Below, in pieces: positions 33,795-41,819 of a DNA stretch of 64,000 nt. The translations under genes and the position numbers were made by a program. This DNA is from Bacillus pinisoli (GTDB lineage: Bacteria > Bacillota > Bacilli > Bacillales > SA4), in assembly GCF_023036475.1 (NCBI RefSeq), contig NZ_JAJQKI010000001.1:1-64000 (forward strand). The letters are read 5' to 3'. The notes beneath the pieces were generated by a model. That model did not search any database, was not told the origin of the DNA, and saw only the letters and a program-made list of their open reading frames with translations. Position 1 is the stretch's first letter. Each line of letters starts with the position of its first letter.

Positions 33795-35630
33795 CTATTT
33801 ATTGTCTACTGAGTTATAAAGGTTAGTTAGATTTACTTTGAAACTTGAATATGAGAAATCCGCTTCTAGTGTTTGAGCCTGCAATATAGAACTAATTTTT
33901 ATCCAATCCTTTTGCAGTCCTTGACTAATTTTATCTTCTTTACTTTGAATAAAGTTTAATTGGTCTTCATGGATTTTTAGAAGATCCTCTATAGTTGCTA
34001 CAACGGGTTTGTTAATCTCTACTGGTGTAGGTCTGCTCTTTTTAGCACTTGTCCTATTCGTCTGCATGAAGCTCCTATTAGCCATAAACTGAATAGGATC
34101 AATAACTCGTTCCTTACTTTTGGTAACTTCCACCGGTTTCTCAATATCTAACATAGCACTATAAACATTATAAGTTTCTATTATCTCATTTGTAGTTAGT
34201 TCTTTGCGGTTTAGAGCAATATATTCTTCATGTAAATGGCGATCTGTTCTCCCGTAATCTTTGCGTTCCATACTAGATATATAGAGTGATACATAGCGAT
34301 TAGCAACACCATCATGTAATCTAGGCAGGGCCTTACAATTGATTTGTTGGTACTTAGGTCTCCATCCTAACTGAGTTAAGTAACCAGTCTGTCCCAATTT
34401 AAAAATATAGTCGTATATTGCGAATGAATAGGTTGCCTCGGTTTCTTTCATATACTTTATACGAAACACACCACTTTTCTTTAATTTCCAAAAATCATTT
34501 TTCACATTGTCTAACCAGACCTTCTCTTTTTGGTAAAGGTATTTATCATATAGATATAGCTGCCAAACCTGTCTTGGCGTTTCAATTAAAAAGTCATTAA
34601 GAGTATATACATTTAAAAAGCCCGGAAAGTTTTCTGCATTAAAGTTATGTTTTTCACAAAGGCGATTAAACAAAGCTTGTTCATTAGGAGTCATCTGTAT
34701 TCGTAGATAATCCAAATGAATATCAATATGTCGTATATATGATTTACGGTTTGTGTTTATTTGTTGAATAACTAGCTGTTGACGTTCTAACATTCTTTCA
34801 CGTTCTAGTTGTTGCTTCTTCAACCTTAATTGATATTGTTTTTCTTCTTCTTTTTCCTCTTGTTCCCGTTTCATTTGTTCTATTCTTTCTTCTTCTCGCT
34901 TCTTTTTCCATTCAAGTAGCATTTGAAAGTAGTGGTCAGTACCGATTAGATGTCCCCTGATGATACCTTCTTTTAGTTCAAACCTCTCTTCAGAGCCTTT
35001 TATAAGTAGACTAGACATCCTCGATTCAAAGATAAATGGATAAATTGCTTTCACTTCAACAGACTCAGTATCTAAGAAGAATAATGACTTAAACTGCTTA
35101 AAAATGGCTTCAGAAAGTGATACTAATCTATGTTTTTCTTCATCCACTTCACCGTTCGTTATACCATAGGTATGCACAGAACTACCTAATACCCACACGT
35201 CTTGAATTCCAACACTTTTATATAGATTATGTCTATCTAACCATTCGTTACCTGAAATCCTTGAGCACTGCATTTCAACAGCAATTCGTTTTCCATTAGG
35301 TAGAATGGCCATGACATCAGCTCGTTGATTTGTTTCTTGGATCTTATATTCCATTTCAACTTGAGCATCTGGAAATAACTCCTTCAGCCAGTTGTAGATT
35401 TGTATTTTGCCTTCAAGGTGTTCCTTTGTTTCTGGTTCACTTTCGTATACACAGTTCAGTATTTTATCATGTCTAAAATGAGGTACTTGTTTTTGTCCGG
35501 AAAAGAACGTTACAGGCTTTTCACATTCAGAACAGTACAGTACTTTGCATTGTGATAAAAACTTTATTTCTTCAGTGTTTTTGGTTATAGGCGAGATTTT
35601 ATTCCCGTATTGATCAATGGCAACTAACAT
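33795..35630 (-). CDS. CoiA-like nuclease-domain protein with long C-terminal extension
   Basis: A 611-residue protein. The N-terminus has the CoiA zinc-ribbon pattern (CSECEKPVTFFSGQKQVPHFRH; Cys33, Cys36, His51, His54). Next come HLEGKIQIY and the nuclease-fold core NQRADVMAILPNGKRIAVEMQCS with Asp105, Glu119 and Gln121. CoiA is a competence-linked protein of about 370 residues in B. subtilis. Here about 230 residues of Glu/Lys/Gln-rich coiled coil (roughly 240-290) and an unknown C-terminal domain are added. It is followed by one arm of the inverted repeat. The start has a GGGAGAAG site. Confidence 0.8.
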   Translation of the reverse strand: MLVAIDQYGNKISPITKNTEEIKFLSQCKVLYCSECEKPVTFFSGQKQVPHFRHDKILNCVYESEPETKEHLEGKIQIYNWLKELFPDAQVEMEYKIQETNQRADVMAILPNGKRIAVEMQCSRISGNEWLDRHNLYKSVGIQDVWVLGSSVHTYGITNGEVDEEKHRLVSLSEAIFKQFKSLFFLDTESVEVKAIYPFIFESRMSSLLIKGSEERFELKEGIIRGHLIGTDHYFQMLLEWKKKREEERIEQMKREQEEKEEEKQYQLRLKKQQLERERMLERQQLVIQQINTNRKSYIRHIDIHLDYLRIQMTPNEQALFNRLCEKHNFNAENFPGFLNVYTLNDFLIETPRQVWQLYLYDKYLYQKEKVWLDNVKNDFWKLKKSGVFRIKYMKETEATYSFAIYDYIFKLGQTGYLTQLGWRPKYQQINCKALPRLHDGVANRYVSLYISSMERKDYGRTDRHLHEEYIALNRKELTTNEIIETYNVYSAMLDIEKPVEVTKSKERVIDPIQFMANRSFMQTNRTSAKKSRPTPVEINKPVVATIEDLLKIHEDQLNFIQSKEDKISQGLQKDWIKISSILQAQTLEADFSYSSFKVNLTNLYNSVDNK

Positions 35631-35721
35631 TTTTCTTCTCCCATTAGCTGTTTTTATAAATAACTAATTAAGTATTTCACCAAATTTGATGTGAGTCCTC
35701 TTTTTATAATGTGAATATACA

Positions 35722-35758
35722 AGAAAAAAGTCAGCACCTTATGAAAAGGACTGACTTG
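35722..35758 (-). terminator. Rho-independent terminator after the 52-aa gene
   Basis: On the minus strand GTCAGTCCTTTTCATAAGGTGCTGAC is followed by TTTTTTCTTG. It lies 14 bases beyond the stop at 35772. Confidence 0.75.
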
Positions 35759-35771
35759 ATGTTTAATTAAT

Positions 35772-35930
35772 TTAATGATTTAGTTGCTGTTTATTTTGGA
35801 GTAATTCAAACTCTTTTAGATCATTTGCTCTCTTCAGCTCATGAGCTATGTTAGCGAGTGCTTTTCTAATGCTAGGGATTTCTCCTTCAATTAGCTTTCT
35901 TCCACCAATTGTTTGAAAAAATGAATTCAT
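35772..35930 (-). CDS. Small helical hypothetical protein (52 aa)
   Basis: A 52-codon frame below the usual size cut-off, starting MNSFFQTIGGRKLIEGEIP and continuing as two amphipathic helices (IRKALANIAHELKRANDL). The ATG has an AAGGAGC site 9 bases upstream. It starts 36 bases after the stop of the 131-aa gene on the same strand, so the two form an operon with a terminator at the end. Confidence 0.65.
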   Translation of the reverse strand: MNSFFQTIGGRKLIEGEIPSIRKALANIAHELKRANDLKEFELLQNKQQLNH

Positions 35931-35965
35931 TTTTTATTGCTCCTTCATGATGTATTGCTTAGCTC

Positions 35966-36361
35966 TTATTTAAATAGAGGGATAACGTTATTATTAGGAT
36001 TTTGTTTAACTGGCTTTGGTTCACTCTTATTTGATGGAGCGAATCCAGGATATTTATGTCTAAATAAGCGGGTTTCATCATCTGAGCTAAGTCCCATATC
36101 TGCCATTGCTTCCATTTCTGCGATAACACTTAATTCATCACTTACTACTGAATGATAATGGTTGGCCGTTATTTCCGAACGCTTACGAAGTTTGATATTG
36201 CTTGATAAACCTGCTTTCGCTTGAATCAGCATCTCAGCAAGTGTGAGAGCTGCATCTTGTCTAGAAATAGTCCCGGTCCATCTTACTCTATCTACTTTAT
36301 CCATCATGTCACTTTGTTTGAGTAATTCTTCTGCTACTGGGTATTTGCTGAAATCTATCAT
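35966..36361 (-). CDS. Hypothetical protein (131 aa)
   Basis: A mostly helical soluble protein (MIDFSKYPVAEELLKQSDMMDKV, RQDAALTLAEMLIQAKAGLSS) ending NVIPLFK. A ribosome site AAAGGAGTG lies 8 bases before the ATG at 36361, so the upstream TTG at 36382 is rejected. It is transcribed divergently from the large nuclease-like gene and co-transcribed with the 52-aa gene. No family is recognised; the pair looks like accessory-element genes. Confidence 0.65.
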   Translation of the reverse strand: MIDFSKYPVAEELLKQSDMMDKVDRVRWTGTISRQDAALTLAEMLIQAKAGLSSNIKLRKRSEITANHYHSVVSDELSVIAEMEAMADMGLSSDDETRLFRHKYPGFAPSNKSEPKPVKQNPNNNVIPLFK

Positions 36362-36476
36362 CACTAACACTCCTTTCTTCAATATGACTCTTATATCTAT
36401 TTCTATAGTAATATGATATTAGTAGTAATTCAAAAAATTATTAGGGCTATTTTAAGTTACGGGGGAAGCAATAATT

Positions 36477-38516
36477 ATGTTGATAACAAAAGGGACATAT
36501 GTAAGGTGGAACTCAAAAAACAAAAGAAAATTCGTGGAGCTTGGTTACAAATTCACAAAAATGAGGGATTGGCTTCCTGTTAAAGTTGAACATTTGGCTA
36601 TATACTCTGATACACGTGTAGATGTAATATGTGATTACTGTCTAGAGGAAGGAATTACGGAAAGGAAACATAACAGTCTTTGGAAGGCATATTCCCATTA
36701 TTTAAAGGAACAGAGATATGTTGAGAAGGACTGTTGTGATAATTGTAAATATAAAAAGTATAGAGATGTATTAACCTTTAAACAACATAAAGGCATGTTA
36801 ACTATAGATGATGATGGATATTGGACTTTTGAGGAGAACAGATTAAAAGAACTGGAGTCCTTCATTTTAAAACACAAAACCATTCATAAGATGAAAGACC
36901 ATCCAGAGGGAAAAAAATTATATCATAATTTAACAAATAAGAGACGCCATCAAGATAATACAAGTATTTCTACAATGGCAATTGGAATTGCTATTAAATA
37001 TGGACTTGAAATTAATGTAGTTGCCCCAAGAAAATCACGTAATTACTATCAAGATGAGTTTGTCTTTTATGAGGCAATTAGAAAAATAATAGCAGAACAT
37101 AATAATGTATTTCCCTCAACTCCTACTTTACTTAGAGAGTTGAAGGTAGGATTTAATATATTAGAACATCATGGTGGTATTTATGAAATTAAAAGGAAAC
37201 TTGGTCTAAATAACAAAGAGGATCTAAGAGATAACAGTGGCTTTTATAATTCAAGTAAGTATGAGGTATATGTTGCAAACTATCTTTTTGAAAATAAGAT
37301 TCCTTATAGCCGAGAAGAATATCCTTTTCAGGGCTATGATTATAGAAGTGATTTTTTCCTTCCTTTGAAGGATGGTGGAGGATTGCACGTAGAGGTTTGG
37401 GGGTTCGAGAGGGAGAATACCTCTTCACTTGGTGTTGAGTATAATGCTACGAGAATTGATAAAGAAAAGCACTATGCTGATGTATACAAAAACGCATTTA
37501 TAAGTATTGAAGGTCCAGCTACCTTTGATAAAAATAGCTATAAAAAGATACAAGAGTCTCTTTATGACGTTTTTTCAAAGTACCTTCACTTACCATTCAA
37601 GTATATAGAACAAAGTGTATTTATACCTTCAGGTTTACTTACTAACGAGGAATTGTTTAACAAAGTAATGGAATTGAGTGATGATACTGACTATGTCCCT
37701 GAAACAACTACTCTTGTGAATAACGGATATAGACCTTACTATAACGAAATTATTAAAAGATTTGACACTTATGAAGAGTTTGCTAGTACATTTAATATGA
37801 AGACTCGATTTAAACGAAGAGGATATTGGGATAAGGAGAAAATACAAGAACTTTTTCTTTATATGTTAGAAAACTATGGATATATCCTAACAAGAACAGA
37901 AATTATATCGAATAAAAGCGATGAAAAAATTAAAGAACTAAGTAAACGTATTGCACAAATTGCTGTAATTGACGAGAAACTAGATCTATTTGATTTTTGT
38001 ATTCGTTCCCAAAAGAAAATTCCAGAAAAAGAAATCAAATGGCTTGTAAATGTCAGTGAAAATAGAGGGGCTACTATAAAAGGGAAAGTTAGTGAAAATC
38101 AACAGGCCAAGGCGCAAAACATTCTTAATGAACTGAAGGTAGAACCAGCATTAATTATAAAAAAAGCAAATGATAAGACTATATCAATACTAAAAGAAGA
38201 GTTATTTGGCATATTTAAATATATGCTTCTAAACTACGGTCAGATCTTATCTCTAACAGAGTATTTAAATGCTAGAAAAAATGATTACATCCTAAATCGT
38301 ACAGAGATATATAAAAGAATTCGTAGAAAGAAGTTGTCCATGATTAGTTTAAAGTTAGAGTTTTATCAAAGCTGTATTGAAGAAGGGGTTGCAATTCCTC
38401 CTTCGGAAGTATATTGGATTAGAAAAACTGCTCGTGGTATAACCGGTAATCAAGTTCAAACAACTTCTGAGGAAAGAGCTTTTGCTAGAAAACTTAGAGA
38501 CAAACTGAGGAATTAG
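36477..38516 (+). CDS. Zinc-ribbon, PD-(D/E)XK-like nuclease with duplicated C-terminal modules (679 aa)
   Basis: Not a family I can name. Residues 52-90 hold two Cys pairs (CDYC at 52-55, CCDNC at 86-90), a likely zinc ribbon. Residues 258-310 look like a PD-(D/E)XK nuclease: SSKYEVYVANYLFENKIPYSR (Glu263), YRSDFFLP (Asp292), GLHVEVWGFE (Glu306). The C-terminal third contains two copies of a module of about 85 residues: one from KIQELFLYMLENYGYILTRTE, one from EELFGIFKYMLLNYGQILSLTE. Each ends in an I-P-x-x-E-x-x-W-L/I segment. Such features suggest a sequence-specific DNA endonuclease. The upstream gene pair is divergent, and a terminator follows. Confidence 0.7.
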   Translation: MLITKGTYVRWNSKNKRKFVELGYKFTKMRDWLPVKVEHLAIYSDTRVDVICDYCLEEGITERKHNSLWKAYSHYLKEQRYVEKDCCDNCKYKKYRDVLTFKQHKGMLTIDDDGYWTFEENRLKELESFILKHKTIHKMKDHPEGKKLYHNLTNKRRHQDNTSISTMAIGIAIKYGLEINVVAPRKSRNYYQDEFVFYEAIRKIIAEHNNVFPSTPTLLRELKVGFNILEHHGGIYEIKRKLGLNNKEDLRDNSGFYNSSKYEVYVANYLFENKIPYSREEYPFQGYDYRSDFFLPLKDGGGLHVEVWGFERENTSSLGVEYNATRIDKEKHYADVYKNAFISIEGPATFDKNSYKKIQESLYDVFSKYLHLPFKYIEQSVFIPSGLLTNEELFNKVMELSDDTDYVPETTTLVNNGYRPYYNEIIKRFDTYEEFASTFNMKTRFKRRGYWDKEKIQELFLYMLENYGYILTRTEIISNKSDEKIKELSKRIAQIAVIDEKLDLFDFCIRSQKKIPEKEIKWLVNVSENRGATIKGKVSENQQAKAQNILNELKVEPALIIKKANDKTISILKEELFGIFKYMLLNYGQILSLTEYLNARKNDYILNRTEIYKRIRRKKLSMISLKLEFYQSCIEEGVAIPPSEVYWIRKTARGITGNQVQTTSEERAFARKLRDKLRN

Positions 38517-38561
38517 AATACAAGTTTCTAAGAGTATGACAAATACTGTTCAGATAAGAAA

Positions 38562-38592
38562 GAAGACCTTGCAGAAATGTAAGGTCTTTTTG
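38562..38592 (+). terminator. Rho-independent terminator after the 679-aa gene
   Basis: AAGACCTT (38563-38570) pairs with AAGGTCTT (38581-38588) and is followed by TTT. It starts 46 bases after the stop. Confidence 0.8.
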
Positions 38593-38599
38593 CTTCTTT

Positions 38600-40218
38600 C
38601 TATTCGTAAACATAGTATCTGTTTTTCCCAGTTACTTTAGCCTGATACATCGCACTATCAGCCTCTTTTATTAATTTGTCACTGTCCTTGAGTTTATTAC
38701 TGTTAAAAGAAATGCCGATGCTTGATGTAATTGATACCTCTATATCATCAATTTTTATTGGAGAGTCGAGCTTCTTAATTATATCTTCAGCAATCTCAAG
38801 TGTATTTTCATAATCAATATTGGATAACTGTATTGCAAACTCATCACCTGCTAATCGTGATGCCGTATCATGTTCTCCTACACATTCTTTTATATTCTTT
38901 GCTGCTTTCTTTAACAATTCATCACCAATATCATGCCCATAATTATCATTTACTTGCTTAAACCCATCCAAATCAATAAAATCAATAAACATCACCGCTA
39001 TATCTTTCTCAGACTGCAATGCAGCGTTTAATCGTTCATTAAACAATCGTCTATTGGGAAGATGAGTCAAGCTATCATAGTAGGCCATTTGATAAACAAG
39101 TTTTTCAGCATCTTTTCTGGCTGTTATATCTTGAAAAAAGACCTGTACTTTTAAAACACCATTTTCTTCGTATGGAATTCCTTTCATTTCTACATCAATT
39201 ACTTTATGAGCTAGTCGAATCATTTTTTCTTCTAACGTATCTACAGTTGGGTTTAATTGAATTGAATTCCAACGGTTTCGAAGAATTTCATGATAACTTT
39301 GGTCTATTAAGTCCAGTACATTTCGACCAATTAACTCATTCTCTTTCTTTGCTGCAAGAATTTCCATAACAGCTTTGTTTACATAAGTGAGCTTACCAAA
39401 TTCGTGGATTATGATTCCAAATGGTGATTGTTCCACTAACTTCCGATAACATTCTTCACTTACCTTTAGTTTTATATTGCTTTTCTCATCCAGAAGTGAA
39501 GTTACAATGATGGATATTAGGACTAAAAATATAAACAACCCACTCATTACTACCAAAATTAGATTGCTATGTTCACTAATATAGTCATTTCCTCGGTAAA
39601 TTAGGAACATGGTTGTGGGTTACAAATTGAGCAGCACCCATACCGGTATAATGTAATGAAGAGATAGCTAAACCTAATAATACAGAACCTACTATCCTAC
39701 TTGTTAATTTACCTTCTCTTTTCTTTGAATAATACCAAAATGAAATGACAAGGACTAAAATAGCAATAGCAATGGATAATAAAAACATTCCAGGTTTATA
39801 CGTAATTGTAGCTTCCATTTCCATTTAAGCCATACCAGTATAGTGCATTCCTGCTATACCAGCTCCCATTATCAAGCTACTTAACACCAATGAGTATCTA
39901 TTTTTGGTATGATGCTCAATAAACCAAAATGACAGGATAGAGGTTCCTATAGGTAAAATAAGCGATAAGCCTACTAATTTTAAGTTATATGTCATTGGGA
40001 TATCTATATGAACCGAGAGCATGCCAATAAAGTGCATGGTCCAGATTCCCCCACCCATTATGACAGAAGCGACAAATAACAGTATCCGGTCACGATTTTT
40101 ATAAGTTGTCACCCTGCTTAATAAGTGAACAGCAGTATATGAAGTTAACATGGCAATTACAACAGAAAAATAACCAAGTGTAACTGGTGTGTCCAATGAT
40201 TTCAGTTTCAAATGTCAT
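38600..40218 (-). pseudogene. Broken MHYT-PAS-GGDEF signalling protein
   Basis: Three frames make one protein of about 535 codons. The first part (39825-40218) and second part (39585-39824) hold MHYT membrane repeats (MHFIGMLSVHIDIPM, GMHYTGMA, SLHYTGMGAAQF). The third (38600-39610) has PAS (EQSPFGIIIHEFGKLTYVNKAV) and a GGDEF domain with the signature RLAGDEFAIQ. Lesions: TAA at 39827-39825, where Gln may have stood, and a frameshift near 39600. At the 5' end the best ribosome site serves an ATG at 40218, while the coding frame starts from a TTG at 40211 in another phase, a possible third lesion. If repaired it would be a membrane diguanylate cyclase. Confidence 0.85.
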
Positions 40219-40313
40219 ATAATTACACCTTTATAATTTATAATAGAAATCCTTTCAACAATATATCATCTAGTTAGTGATTTAATTAACGTTATCTATT
40301 GTTGACCTTCAAC

Positions 40314-40345
40314 ATAAAAAAGCGTCAATCAAGTGATCAACGCTA
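40314..40345 (-). terminator. Rho-independent terminator after the 59-aa gene
   Basis: On the minus strand AGCGTTGATC-actt-GATTGACGCT is followed by TTTTTTATG. It lies 30 bases after the stop at 40375. Confidence 0.75.
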
Positions 40346-40374
40346 AGTCTAATAATAGTTACTTATCCTACTTT

Positions 40375-40554
40375 TTAAAAGAGCATGAAGTATAGTTTTG
40401 CTACACCAATTAAACCAAACAACAATGATGTGACCTTTGAAACGAATGAGCCAATTATTTTAGTAATTTTTCTTACTACTATCCATATAGCAAGGATTAC
40501 AACGATAATGATTGAAAGTGTGTTAAGGGATAAAAACCAGTTAAGTAATTCCAT
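40375..40554 (-). CDS. Tiny membrane protein (59 aa)
   Basis: A 59-codon frame starting MELLNWFLSLNTLSIIIVV with two hydrophobic segments around a basic turn (VVRKITK). This holin-like shape is common in small Bacillus membrane proteins, but I assign no function. The ribosome site (AGGATTAGG) is about 12 bases before the ATG. It is downstream of two more small genes on the same strand. Confidence 0.55.
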   Translation of the reverse strand: MELLNWFLSLNTLSIIIVVILAIWIVVRKITKIIGSFVSKVTSLLFGLIGVAKLYFMLF

Positions 40555-40574
40555 GATGTCTATTTTCCTAATCC

Positions 40575-40763
40575 TTAATTCTTCTCTATATTTTTACGTA
40601 TGCTTGTCACGATAAGGGATACAGCATATCCCCCAGTTGCCAAACTAATTAATCGTGTTATTAAGGTAATATATAAATCCACTCCTTGAAGGCGAAGCAT
40701 CGATTCAGAAATGAATGCTAATACAGATATAGCTAATAAAATGAAGATGTTCTTCTTTTTCAT
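40575..40763 (-). CDS. Small membrane protein (62 aa)
   Basis: A hydrophobic 62-residue protein (MKKKNIFILLAISVLAFISES, ITLITRLISLATGGYAVSLIV) with two membrane helices and charged ends. The ribosome site is weak (GGGAATT). It probably belongs with the flanking small genes 40375-40554 and 40784-41041. Confidence 0.6.
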   Translation of the reverse strand: MKKKNIFILLAISVLAFISESMLRLQGVDLYITLITRLISLATGGYAVSLIVTSIRKNIEKN

Positions 40764-40783
40764 AAGTTAATTCCCAGCTAATT

Positions 40784-41041
40784 TTATTTTGAGAAAACCT
40801 CTTTTAACTCTTCCTTTGTATAACCTATATTTATAGCAGCTACCCGGAATGCCTCACGATTTAAGCACTGCATTAGTTCCTTTTCAATCTTTACAAGCTC
40901 TTCTTTTCCTTTTGCTTTATCAGCGGGTGTTCCAATATTTATTAATCCCAGGATCATCACCATTTTTTCGAGCATAATCGCTACTTCAAATCCGTTTTTA
41001 TCATGAATGGTAGGTTGTTCAATATGGATATCTGAAAACAT
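40784..41041 (-). CDS. Hypothetical protein (85 aa)
   Basis: A soluble helical protein (NGFEVAIMLEKMVMILGLINI, KIEKELMQCLNREAFRVAAI). The ATG has a strong AAGGAGG site. It heads a run of three small genes on the same strand. No family is recognised. Confidence 0.65.
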   Translation of the reverse strand: MFSDIHIEQPTIHDKNGFEVAIMLEKMVMILGLINIGTPADKAKGKEELVKIEKELMQCLNREAFRVAAINIGYTKEELKEVFSK

Positions 41042-41124
41042 TGTGATAACCTCCTTATGTTCTGTGTTTGTATCTTCATGTTAGTGCATCGTAAGGATGA
41101 TTTCTAATTTTCAAAGGCTCTATT

Positions 41125-41817
41125 TTACTTATCGGCGCTATTAACCTCTGTTTTCTGTTCTAGAATAGATAAAACTTTTGAAACTGCCTCTCGTACTTCC
41201 CCTACTCTATTTGCTACGTCTGAAGAGATCCGTTGAAAGATTGCAGGGTTCGCTCCTTCTTCTGTTAATTCATAGAGTCGTTTATGACGGGTATTACTTT
41301 CAAAGCCTTCACTATCTACCCAAATTCCCTTTAGAAAACCTTCCTTCTCTTCCATCAATCTCGCAATATCGTAAATATAGCTCACAGACGAATCCCAACC
41401 GTATTTTTGCTTAATCTGGTCTCTCATATCTTTTACGTAGAAACGCTTCTTCATGGACCCGTAGACCCCGCTCAGGAGCTCTTTAAGAATGACATACTTA
41501 ATATGGTCACGAACACTCACTAATTTAGAAAAGAATGGACGATATTCTTCGTTAAAAGGTTGAATCTTACCTTTGGAATGTCCATGTAGATCAGCATGAA
41601 ATACATCGAGTACCCGCTTCACTTCTGTAAGTTATTCATAATGGTCTTGAAAGAAAGACTGACGAGCATCTTTACCTTGACCAGTAATGGAGTAAATCAG
41701 TCTCTTTCCTTCTTCTTGAGTTTGTAGCAATCCTTCATTTACTAGCTTTTTAAGAGTTGAATAAAAATTGGATCGACTAGGTGTGGTGCCTGGTTTTCTT
41801 ACAATGACACTTCGGTT
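41125..41817 (-). pseudogene. Truncated PadR-like winged-helix regulator
   Basis: Coding similarity runs in one frame through both sides of a TAA at 41634-41632. The upstream part carries NFYSTLKKLVNEGLLQTQEEGKR, a winged helix of the PadR type. The downstream 165 codons (GTG at 41622) add a second PadR-like segment (KRFYVKDMRDQIKQKYG, FESNTRHKRLYELTEEG). The N-terminus is missing: the frame opens only after a stop at 41820-41818, and the IS110-family element starts there. The insertion probably removed the 5' end. Confidence 0.75.
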
Positions 41818-41819
41818 TT

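Noticed and set aside
40385..40615. Plus-strand 76-aa frame
   Set aside because: It is antisense to the 59-aa membrane protein gene, which has a better start, composition and terminator.
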